A stretch of 64,000 nucleotides of DNA from Pacificispira sp002696645. Lineage in GTDB: Bacteria > Pseudomonadota > Alphaproteobacteria > UBA8366 > Aestuariispiraceae. This document shows, one piece after another, positions 16,523-23,666 of this stretch (its first letter is position 1; the number at the start of each line of letters is the position of its first letter). A program made the position numbers and the translations under genes. The stretch is from contig NZ_JBLZHU010000002.1 in assembly GCF_048892425.1 (NCBI RefSeq), positions 124,001 to 188,000 of the forward strand. Direction: 5' to 3'. The notes beneath the pieces are model-generated. The model worked only from the letters and a program-made list of their open reading frames with translations, made no database searches and was not told the origin of the DNA.

Positions 16523-17077
16523 TCACCCCCTCGGCGCGTGCTTGTTTAAGATGCGCTGTAGGGTGCGGCGGTGCATTTTCAGGCGGCGCGCGGTTTCGGA
16601 GACGTTGCGGTTGCATTGTTCAAACACCCGCTGGATATGTTCCCAGCGCACGCGGTCGGCCGACATCGGGTCTTCCGGTGGGGGCGGCAGGGGGCGGTCG
16701 TGTTCCAACAGGGCGGCGATGATCTGGTCCGCATCGGCGGGCTTTGCCAGGTAATCGATCGCGCCCTTTTTCACCGCCGTCACGGCACTGGCGATATTGC
16801 CATAGCCGGTCAGCATGACGATGCGGATATCATGGCGGGCATCGCGCAGGGCCTCCACCACATCCAGGCCGTTGCCGTCTTCCAAGCGCATGTCGATCAC
16901 GGCATAGGCAGGTGGGCGATTGGCTGCGACATCCAGGCCTTCCGCGACCCCGGCGGCGCTGCGCACCTCGAACCCGCGTTGTTCCATGGCCCGCGCCAGC
17001 CTGTTTCTCAACGGGGCATCGTCATCGACGATTAACAGGGTGCGGTCCCGGATATGGGCGGGCAACATGTCGGACAT
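16523..17077 (-). CDS. regA: Redox response regulator of the RegA/PrrA/ActR family
   Basis: The protein has 184 residues. The receiver domain has the acidic pocket LLIVDDD (18-20), phospho-acceptor Asp62 in VIDMRLEDGNG, MLTGYGNIASAVTAVKKGAIDYLAKP and the conserved Lys. A Pro-rich linker (RPLPPPPEDP) follows, then the FIS-type helix-turn-helix NVSETARRLKMHRRTLQRILNK, which is almost invariant in RegA proteins. In related bacteria RegA controls photosynthesis, respiration, nitrogen and carbon fixation genes according to redox state. It lies downstream of regB and 168 bases upstream of cbiX on the same strand. Confidence 0.93.
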   Translation of the reverse strand: MSDMLPAHIRDRTLLIVDDDAPLRNRLARAMEQRGFEVRSAAGVAEGLDVAANRPPAYAVIDMRLEDGNGLDVVEALRDARHDIRIVMLTGYGNIASAVTAVKKGAIDYLAKPADADQIIAALLEHDRPLPPPPEDPMSADRVRWEHIQRVFEQCNRNVSETARRLKMHRRTLQRILNKHAPRG

Positions 17078-17117
17078 TGTCTTCTGTTCCTAACCTGATG
17101 TGTCTCTTATCAGCAAA

Positions 17118-18470
17118 CTATAGTGCGTCGCCCTGGACTTCCAACACCCTGCGCGGCCAGCGGATCAGGATCTCCGCACCCTTGCGATTGCGAAACACGG
17201 TTTCCGCCCCGATGCGTTCCAACAGGGTTGTGGCGATAAATACCCCTAAACCCATATGGCCATTCTGACCAGCCCGGGTCGACAGATAAGGTTCCCCCAA
17301 CGTCTGTAACACGGCATTGGAAAATCCAGGCCCGTCGTCATGAATGGAAATCCAGACATCATTTTTGGTCCAATACAGGCGCACCGTGACGGCGCTGCGG
17401 GCGAACTGTCCGGCATTGGATATGAAATTGCCCAAGCCATGCAGGAATTCCGGTGTGCGCGGCACCAACGGTTCCGCCCCGTCACAGGATTCATCGATCT
17501 GAACATCCAGGGTGATCCTGTCTGGCACATGTTCATCGCTGGCAATCTCAACCAGATTTGACAGCGGCAGAATTTCAAACGGATCCCCGGTCGCCGCGCC
17601 TGGACGCGAAGACAGGCCAACCAGAATATCCCGGCATCGATCCGACTGGCTCTTCAACAGGGCGACATCTTCATATAAGGGACTGTTCGGCGGGACCGTG
17701 CGCATCAATTCCTGGGACACCACCGCGATCGTCGCCAGGGGGGAACCCAATTCATGCGCCGCCGCCGCGGCCAGCGTGCCCAGGGCGGACAATTCCCGCT
17801 CCCGCGCCAGGGCATCGTCAGATTCGGACAGGGCATCGGTCAAGCGCCTGGATTCTTCCGATGCAGTCCACACAAAGGTGGCGATAAAAACCAACGACAT
17901 GGTGATCGCGGTCCATATCCCCAGGCGATAGACAAAGGGCAGTGCGACCCCCAAAGGGGTCTCCCACGGCAGGGGCAAATGCACAAAGGACAGCACTGTT
18001 GCGGCCCCCACCGCCAGGGCGGTCAGCGCCAGGGTCGCGCGCCGCGACAGGATTGTTGCAGAAACCGTGACCGGGGCCAGCAACAACAGGGCAAACGGGT
18101 TTTGCAATCCACCCGTGAAACCAATCAGGCTGGCCAATTGCAAAAGATCAAACCCCAGAACCAGCGATGCGCGCCTTTGGCTCAATCGTCGGGGGCGCGA
18201 CGCCATCAAGACCAGATTCGATATCGCCAGCGCCGTGGTCGCCAACAGACAGGGCAACAGGGCAAAGGGAAATTCAAACGCGATGGAGACAATAATGACC
18301 GTCAATAACTGACCGGCCACCGCGATCCACCGCAGCATGACCAGGGTCGACAGGCTTAACCCGATGGGTCGTGCCTCTGCAACACGGGCCTGGTGCAGTG
18401 CGCGCTTGACCCGAAACCACCCCGTGGGTCGGGAAAAGTCACGGGTCGATGAATTGTGATTCTGATCCAT
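17118..18470 (-). CDS. regB: Redox sensor histidine kinase of the RegB/PrrB/ActS family
   Basis: The protein has 450 residues and about six membrane segments in residues 40-200. The quinone-site motif GGLQNPF (120-126) of RegB is intact. The dimerisation and phosphorylation box AAAHELGSPLATIAVV carries His239, and SDRCRDIL carries the conserved redox-active Cys279. The ATP-binding N, G1 (DDGPGF) and G2 (GLGVFIA) boxes follow. It autophosphorylates when the quinone pool is reduced and passes the phosphate to RegA. The gap to regA is 40 bases, so the two are co-transcribed. Target genes cannot be read from the sequence. Confidence 0.93.
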   Translation of the reverse strand: MDQNHNSSTRDFSRPTGWFRVKRALHQARVAEARPIGLSLSTLVMLRWIAVAGQLLTVIIVSIAFEFPFALLPCLLATTALAISNLVLMASRPRRLSQRRASLVLGFDLLQLASLIGFTGGLQNPFALLLLAPVTVSATILSRRATLALTALAVGAATVLSFVHLPLPWETPLGVALPFVYRLGIWTAITMSLVFIATFVWTASEESRRLTDALSESDDALARERELSALGTLAAAAAHELGSPLATIAVVSQELMRTVPPNSPLYEDVALLKSQSDRCRDILVGLSSRPGAATGDPFEILPLSNLVEIASDEHVPDRITLDVQIDESCDGAEPLVPRTPEFLHGLGNFISNAGQFARSAVTVRLYWTKNDVWISIHDDGPGFSNAVLQTLGEPYLSTRAGQNGHMGLGVFIATTLLERIGAETVFRNRKGAEILIRWPRRVLEVQGDAL

Positions 18471-18589
18471 TGTAGACGCCTTGGGGCAACCAGGCCGTGC
18501 CGTGCAGGACCCATTGGGGGTTCACGCCAAAGCTTAGGCAGTCATCCCCGTCGCGTCACCCTAAAATGACTGGCGGGGGATAATCATCC

Positions 18590-19750
18590 CTATTGAAAAT
18601 CCTGCCCATTGATCGCAATGATGAAGTCATAGAAGGGCTCTAATTCCGTCGCCCGCAGCGCACGCGGCTTTTTGTCGCTGACATCGGCCCAGGCATTGGC
18701 GGTATGCGCCAGAACACCCAGCGCCAGACCAACCGTCAGAAAATTCTTTGGGGCTTCCCGCAGGAACTGCTGAAACGGCCTGGGGTCGTCCTTTTCAATC
18801 AGCTCATCAAAGGCCAGATTGTAATTCTTGATGATGCTCATCACCGTAGAATGCGTGGTTCGGATCAGGCTGCGCGACTGGTCCCGCCGAAATTTAAACC
18901 GATCCATAGCGGAATCCGTCATCGTCTCCCGGTCTTTGGGCATCGAATCCGATGACCCCAGCCACCGAAAGAAATCATATAGCAGGGGCTTATAGCGCTC
19001 ATACTGAAATTCATAGTAATTGATCCCCTTCCAGGCAAAGAGGAATTGTTTGGTTTGCGATTCATCCAACCGGAAACTGCGGATCAGCCCGCGCGACCCA
19101 TCTGTTTCCTCGCCCTGCCAGATCGCATCAACCACCGCGCCGGTCATCAAGCGCTGACCTTCGTCATCCTTATCGTGGTTTTCACCAAGATAGGCCTGAT
19201 AGACATCCATATTATTGGCAGAATTGGCTTTCGCCACCAGCACACTGATCTTGTCCAACACGGGGCGGCGGATCAGCATCCAGTCCTTTTCCGTGATTTC
19301 AAAATAGCTGGGTGAAATGCTGCGCTCAACCTCAACTTCCCGACGCTGCGATAACAGCAGGAACGGATCAAAGGTCGGAACTTTGGTCAGGATTTCCAGG
19401 ACGCGCTGATCATGGGCAGACAGGGAATCCGCTGATTTTATCGCACCACGCTTGGCCAGAACCTTAACAATGCGATCCGGGTCCGCCAGGGTCGATTCGC
19501 CGCCCTGATCGACTTCCAGGTCGTTATATGGGAAATAAACGCGGGTTGAGACGAAAACCTCATCCTCGTGATCATTCTGTGTGACTTCTTTGAAAAATAT
19601 GCCCAGATTCAACGTGGAAAGATCAAACATCTTCCCCGGCGGCGGCTCATCAGGCGCACTGCCTTCCTTTAGTCCCAGATAGACTGCCCTTGCGTCAAAA
19701 CACAAGAACCGCCCCGACCGAAGGAGCGTTTTCAATGCGCGGCGGTTCAT
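18590..19750 (-). CDS. Conserved-looking hypothetical protein, function unknown
   Basis: The protein has 386 residues, is soluble-looking for most of its length, and I did not recognise a known domain. It starts with a basic MNRRALKTLLRSGRFLCFDARAVYLG and has a mixed alpha/beta composition. It also has an acidic middle (DDEGQ, EETDGSRG), a stretch rich in aromatic residues (NYYEFQYERYKPLLYDFFRWLG at about 245-266), and one short hydrophobic segment near the C-terminus (NFLTVGLALGVLAHTANAW). That segment could be a single membrane anchor. It is flanked by regB on one side and, divergently, the PilZ gene on the other. The codon use looks like that of its neighbours. Confidence 0.6.
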   Translation of the reverse strand: MNRRALKTLLRSGRFLCFDARAVYLGLKEGSAPDEPPPGKMFDLSTLNLGIFFKEVTQNDHEDEVFVSTRVYFPYNDLEVDQGGESTLADPDRIVKVLAKRGAIKSADSLSAHDQRVLEILTKVPTFDPFLLLSQRREVEVERSISPSYFEITEKDWMLIRRPVLDKISVLVAKANSANNMDVYQAYLGENHDKDDEGQRLMTGAVVDAIWQGEETDGSRGLIRSFRLDESQTKQFLFAWKGINYYEFQYERYKPLLYDFFRWLGSSDSMPKDRETMTDSAMDRFKFRRDQSRSLIRTTHSTVMSIIKNYNLAFDELIEKDDPRPFQQFLREAPKNFLTVGLALGVLAHTANAWADVSDKKPRALRATELEPFYDFIIAINGQDFQ

Positions 19751-19862
19751 CCTGCCGAAAGCCTCTCACAACCGTCGCCAAAAGGCGATCCCCATCCAAA
19801 CCAATGATGTATCAGGGTTTCCCCAAAGCACAATAGGCGACTATACTAGGGAGAGATTTAGG

Positions 19863-20264
19863 ATGGATACAAGACCAAGCAATCGGCAATCGTCCATCAT
19901 GGTTAATATTCTGACAGAGGCCGTTTACCGGATGCGACATACCGAAGCACGATCAGAAGCACGATATCCTTTTCGCGCAGGGTTCATTGAAATTGAAGAC
20001 CGACCCTTGCCGCTGGATGATCTGAGCGCCAATGGCCTGGGTTTCCAGGCGGAAGATCCCAGTGTTTTTGAGACCGGGCAGGAGATCAATGGATTTCTGG
20101 TCTTACAACAAGTGGAAGAACAGTATGAGATACCGGTAAAGCTGACCGTCCGCCGGGTTGTCGACGGTCGTATCGGGTGTTCGATGGTATTCCTTTTTCC
20201 CAACCATATTGATACGATCAAGGGCTTTATATCGAAACTGGAACAATCACAGCCAAAGGAATAG
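19863..20264 (+). CDS. PilZ-domain protein (c-di-GMP receptor candidate)
   Basis: The protein has 133 residues from ATG 19863, which follows AGGGAGAG at about eight bases. The two signature elements of PilZ are present: an Arg-rich RSEARYPFRAGF entry and LDDLSANGLGF, matching D/NxSxxG, followed by a beta-rich body ending in RIGCSMVFLFP. Such domains bind c-di-GMP and alter the activity of a partner. The stop is only seven bases ahead of the hydratase beta-N gene, so they may share a transcript. The first ~20 residues are not part of the domain. Confidence 0.8.
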   Translation: MDTRPSNRQSSIMVNILTEAVYRMRHTEARSEARYPFRAGFIEIEDRPLPLDDLSANGLGFQAEDPSVFETGQEINGFLVLQQVEEQYEIPVKLTVRRVVDGRIGCSMVFLFPNHIDTIKGFISKLEQSQPKE

Positions 20265-20271
20265 CGGCATC

Positions 20272-20607
20272 GTGATAGAGCGAAGATACCATGATATGGG
20301 TGGCCTGGATGCAGGGCCTGTCGCCCGCACGGAACACACGTTCGAACCCTGGGAAAATAAAACAGACGCCATCGTGCGCCTGTTGTCCAACCCCAAGAGC
20401 GGCCCCCTGATGCGCATCGATGAATTGCGCCGGGGCATCGAAGATATGGGGCCCGGTATTTATGACGAACTGACCTATTATGAACGCTGGATCGCATCGG
20501 TCGCCAATGTGCTGATCGAAAAAGGCGTGATCCATGTGGACGAGCTGGGCCGCAAGCTGGAAGAAGTCAAAGCCCGCCACGCCCCCGCCTCTTCGCCGGA
20601 GCATTAA
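20272..20607 (+). CDS. Nitrile hydratase/thiocyanate hydrolase, subunit equal to the N-terminal half of NHase beta
   Basis: The protein has 111 residues. GTG 20272 is chosen because it gives the family start MxxxRYHDMGGLDAGPV and has AAGGA 11 bases upstream. The body shows HTFEPWENKTDAIVRLL, MRIDELRRGIEDM and YYERWIASVANVLIEKGVI, all features of the NHase beta N-terminal domain. The chain then stops, where a usual beta subunit continues into a second domain. That second domain is encoded separately three bases downstream. Such splitting is known from thiocyanate hydrolase (ScnB/ScnA) and some three-subunit nitrile hydratases; the substrate cannot be decided from sequence alone. Confidence 0.82.
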   Translation: MIERRYHDMGGLDAGPVARTEHTFEPWENKTDAIVRLLSNPKSGPLMRIDELRRGIEDMGPGIYDELTYYERWIASVANVLIEKGVIHVDELGRKLEEVKARHAPASSPEH

Positions 20608-20610
20608 GCC

Positions 20611-20892
20611 ATGCGATTTTCTGTCGGTGACGAAGTGCGGGTGCGCTGGGCCACACCCCCCGGTCACGTCCGCACCCCCTATTATTGCCGCGGCCTGTCT
20701 GGCCGGATTGAGCGGATTTGCGGGCAGTTCCACAATCCGGAAGAACTGGCCTATGGCCGGACCGGCGACACGGTTGTGACGCTGTATCGTGTCCGCTTTC
20801 AGCAGAAAACCCTGTGGCCCGACTATACCGGCCCTGAAAAAGACACTGTCGATATCGAAGTTTTTGAACACTGGCTGGAGACAGCGCGATGA
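20611..20892 (+). CDS. Nitrile hydratase/thiocyanate hydrolase, subunit equal to the C-terminal half of NHase beta
   Basis: The protein has 93 residues. It is a small SH3-like barrel with FSVGDEVRVRWATPPGHVRTPYYCRG, GRIERICGQFHNPEELAYG, LYRVRFQQKTLWPDY and a C-terminal VFEHWLE, matching the C-terminal domain of NHase beta subunits. With the preceding gene it adds up to about 204 residues, close to one normal beta chain. The stop overlaps the alpha gene (ATGA), so the two are probably translated together. Confidence 0.87.
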   Translation: MRFSVGDEVRVRWATPPGHVRTPYYCRGLSGRIERICGQFHNPEELAYGRTGDTVVTLYRVRFQQKTLWPDYTGPEKDTVDIEVFEHWLETAR

Positions 20893-21545
20893 GCCACGAT
20901 CACCCCCACCACCATGATCACGACCATGACCATCCGGACCCCCATGCGCCGCGCAAGGATCTGGAAGACACGGCCCCGACCTATCATCAGGCACTGGCCG
21001 ATGCGGTGGCGGAACTGTTGATCGAAAAAGGGGTCTTCACCGGGGGCGATCTGCGCGACACGATTGAATATATGCAGGGGCGCACGCCGGAATTGGGGGC
21101 GAAGATCACCGCCAGGGCCTGGGTGGATCCTGCCTTCAAGGCAAAGCTGTTGACCAATGCGAAAGAGGCCGCCGCCGAAATCGGTATCGATACCGGTCCA
21201 GCCCCCCTATTGGTCATGGAAAATACGCCAGAGACCCATAATGTCATCGTCTGCACCCTGTGCAGCTGTTATCCGGTCTTCCTGTTGGGGAAATCACCCG
21301 ATTGGTATAAAAGCCGGGAATATCGCAGCCGGGTGGTCCGCGACCCCCGCACCGTCCTGTCAGAATTTGGCACCGACATCGCGCCCCAGCGTGAGGTGCG
21401 GGTGCATGATTCCACGGCAGATATGCGCTATATGATCCTGCCCATGCGCCCGGAAGGAACCGACGGGATGGATGAAACGCAACTGGCGCAACTGGTGACC
21501 CGCGACAGCCTGATCGGCGTCATTGAAGTCAGTGCGCCCGCCTGA
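20889..21545 (+). CDS. Cobalt-type nitrile hydratase alpha / thiocyanate hydrolase gamma subunit with His-rich N-terminus
   Basis: The protein has 218 residues. The metal site VCTLCSCYP has Cys122, Cys125, Ser126 and Cys127. The CTLCSC form is that of cobalt enzymes, while iron enzymes usually have CSLCSC. Around it are NVIVCTLCSCYPV, DWYKSREYRSRVVRDPR and LSEFG, all typical. The enzyme hydrates nitriles to amides, or thiocyanate to carbonyl sulfide and ammonia, using Co(III) bound by post-translationally oxidised cysteines. Residues 3-19 are very His/Asp-rich and resemble a metal-loading tail; this extension is not part of the core family. No activator or amidase gene was recognised nearby. 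Confidence 0.88.
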   Translation: MSHDHPHHHDHDHDHPDPHAPRKDLEDTAPTYHQALADAVAELLIEKGVFTGGDLRDTIEYMQGRTPELGAKITARAWVDPAFKAKLLTNAKEAAAEIGIDTGPAPLLVMENTPETHNVIVCTLCSCYPVFLLGKSPDWYKSREYRSRVVRDPRTVLSEFGTDIAPQREVRVHDSTADMRYMILPMRPEGTDGMDETQLAQLVTRDSLIGVIEVSAPA

Positions 21546-21563
21546 GTGAGGCGGGCCTGACGC

Positions 21564-21899
21564 TCAAAACAGATTTCCCGCCTGCCAATGGGCACCCAGC
21601 AGGCACAGGCTGACGCCCAGAATCATGCAAAAAATTGTGCGCCCGGTCCACAGATACAGGCTGAAGGTCACCACAACGGCAAAGATATCCGTCGGCGTAC
21701 CACGCATGGCCGCAGGCGCGACAATCGCCGCCAGGGCGCAACCGGGCAGGGCATTGACGATCCGCTGTGTCCGGGGGCCCGTCCGCAGAAAATGCGCGCC
21801 CAGAACACCCGCCGCCCGCATGATCAAAACCAATCCGGCCGCCATGAATATGGTCAGATAGGCCAGCCAGGCTTCCGGTTGTGCAATATCAGTGGTCAT
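21564..21899 (-). CDS. azlD: AzlD-family small subunit of branched-chain amino acid exporter
   Basis: The protein has 111 residues from ATG 21899 (MTTDIAQPEAW), which overlaps the end of azlC. Three to four hydrophobic segments and the family pattern MRAAGVLGAHFL, RIVNALPGCALAAIVAPA are visible. It works with AzlC in the inner membrane; related LIV-E pairs export valine, leucine or isoleucine and some analogues. A longer upstream frame exists but lies within azlC coding sequence. Confidence 0.87.
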   Translation of the reverse strand: MTTDIAQPEAWLAYLTIFMAAGLVLIMRAAGVLGAHFLRTGPRTQRIVNALPGCALAAIVAPAAMRGTPTDIFAVVVTFSLYLWTGRTIFCMILGVSLCLLGAHWQAGNLF

Positions 21900-22614
21900 C
21901 CCGTGCCATTTCCACGGCCAGGGCCGTAATGCCCCCCGCTGCGACTGCGACCAAGATTGCCGGTCCCGTCGCCAGAACCCCATCCAGCGCAATCCCGACA
22001 AGTGCTGCCACAACCAGGGGCGGGCGGGGCGCATCTACGCCGCGCACCACCATGCCCACCAGGACCGACAAAAACACAATTCCCGCAAAGGCCAGGCTTT
22101 TCGCCGTCACCGGATCAAAAAAGCCAGCCAGAAACACGCCCACCACCGTGGCCGCCACCCATAATGTGTACATCGGGGCGGAGATCCCAAAGAAATAGCC
22201 TGCCTTGCTGGATACGCTGCGCGCCTGCAAGGTCAGCACCCAGGCGGCATCATTAATGACAAACACACCCGCTGGCTTGATCCAGGGCGGCATAGACCGG
22301 ATGGTCGGGGCCAAAGACAGTCCCATCAGGGTCAGCCGACTGGTCACCATCGCGACAGAGACCGCCACCGCAAACAACGGCATATCGGGCTGCCATAAGG
22401 CCAGGGTCGAAAACTGCGCGGTGCCGGCAAAGATAAAGGCACTCATCGAAACCGTCTGGGGCATTGTCAGACCCGCCACCGTCGCAGCAGACCCGAACAA
22501 CAGGCCAAATAGCATCGCACCGAAGCTCATGCCAATGGAATCCCGTGCGCCCGCCATGAAACTGCTCATGGCACCCCCGGGAACCGGGCTGGATATGGGA
22601 GAACTGGTTGTCAT
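21889..22614 (-). CDS. azlC: AzlC-family large subunit of branched-chain amino acid exporter
   Basis: The protein has 241 residues, is highly hydrophobic and has about five membrane segments. GARDSIGMSFGAMLFGLLFGSAA, an AFIFAGTAQFSTLALW segment and WVLTLQA-type motifs match AzlC. The overlap of 11 bases with azlD supports a two-gene unit. It is convergent with the hydratase genes, whose stop is only 19 bases away. There is no clear reason to link the two functionally. Confidence 0.9.
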   Translation of the reverse strand: MTTSSPISSPVPGGAMSSFMAGARDSIGMSFGAMLFGLLFGSAATVAGLTMPQTVSMSAFIFAGTAQFSTLALWQPDMPLFAVAVSVAMVTSRLTLMGLSLAPTIRSMPPWIKPAGVFVINDAAWVLTLQARSVSSKAGYFFGISAPMYTLWVAATVVGVFLAGFFDPVTAKSLAFAGIVFLSVLVGMVVRGVDAPRPPLVVAALVGIALDGVLATGPAILVAVAAGGITALAVEMARDDH

Positions 22615-22717
22615 AGCGGGCTCTTACCGCGTTTCCCGCGATTCGGAAAGGGGGTGCACAGCACAACAACTGAGAGAGACAGGAACATCTGACCAAACCT
22701 GACGCCTGCGCCCAAAT

Positions 22718-23497
22718 TCACTGCCGCAAGGCCCGAACCTCCGCACGCAGGGCCTTCAATTCCGCCATGATATCCTGATTGTTGGGGTGATAAGCATCCT
22801 CCCCACCGCTTTCCAGCGCCTTATGTTCCTGACTCATGCTGTCCACGATGATGGCGATAAACAGGTTCAACACCGCAAATGTGGTCAGCAATATAAAGAC
22901 AACAAAGAACATCCAAGCCTGGGGATAGACCTCCATCACCGGGCGCACGATGCCCATGGACCAGCTTTCCAGTGTCATGATCTGGAACAGGGAATAAACC
23001 GACTCCCCAATCGTTCCAAACCAATCGGGAAACGATCCGCCGAACAGCTTGGTCGCCATGACGGAGGCGATATAGAAAACCAGCGACAACAGCATGATGA
23101 CCGAGCCCATGCCCGGAATGGCCCGCATCAAGGCCTGCACCACAAGGCGCATCGACGGCACCATGGAAACCAGCCGCAAGGCCCGCAGGATTCGCAACGC
23201 CCGCAGAACCGAAACCCCTTCGCCCGCCGGGACCAGCGTCACACCAACAATCACGAAGTCAAAGATGTTCCAGGCATTCTTGAAAAAGCGATGGCGATAG
23301 ACGATCAGCTTCAGGGCGATTTCAATCACAAAAATGACCAGCGCAATCCGATCCAGCGCCTTCAGCACAGGCCCGACCGCCGCCATCACGGTCTTGGATG
23401 TCTCCAGCCCCAGAATGACCGCATTCAGCACGATCACCGCCAGAATAAAATTCTGAAACCCCCGCGACTCGACAAGCCGTTGCAAACGCTCGATCAC
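22718..23497 (-). CDS. Bacterial voltage-gated sodium channel (NaChBac/NavAb type)
   Basis: The protein has 259 residues with six membrane segments. S4 carries arginines every third residue (R99, R102, R105, R108 in VLRALRILRALRLV). The pore loop contains the complete selectivity filter TLESWSM (175-181), identical to the NaChBac/NavAb-type filter. A long S6 (TTFAVLNLFIAIIVDSM) follows, and the acidic neck leads to a C-terminal coiled coil (IMAELKALRAEVRALRQ). It forms homotetrameric sodium channels in the inner membrane. In marine bacteria such channels are linked to pH balance and motility; here no partner gene is adjacent. Confidence 0.93.
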   Translation of the reverse strand: MIERLQRLVESRGFQNFILAVIVLNAVILGLETSKTVMAAVGPVLKALDRIALVIFVIEIALKLIVYRHRFFKNAWNIFDFVIVGVTLVPAGEGVSVLRALRILRALRLVSMVPSMRLVVQALMRAIPGMGSVIMLLSLVFYIASVMATKLFGGSFPDWFGTIGESVYSLFQIMTLESWSMGIVRPVMEVYPQAWMFFVVFILLTTFAVLNLFIAIIVDSMSQEHKALESGGEDAYHPNNQDIMAELKALRAEVRALRQ

Positions 23498-23666
23498 GAC
23501 CTTCTCCCCAAAGCTTCGGTGTAGCCGCTAAGAAGGGGGCGCGGGGCGCAAAATTCAAGCGTTGCAGTGCAATATGTTCCGGCACGCTAACCCTGCCCCT
23601 GCACCGCCCTCAGTTTACTCAATGTTGATAACACTAAGTTCGATTCAAGTAAGGTTCAAATGGCCA

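Noticed and set aside
23620..23660. GTTCGATTC-like piece at the edge of the SIR2 island, considered as a tRNA T-arm remnant
   Set aside because: The flanking bases cannot form the five-pair T-stem and no CCA end or acceptor stem is visible, so a tRNA attachment site is not supported.
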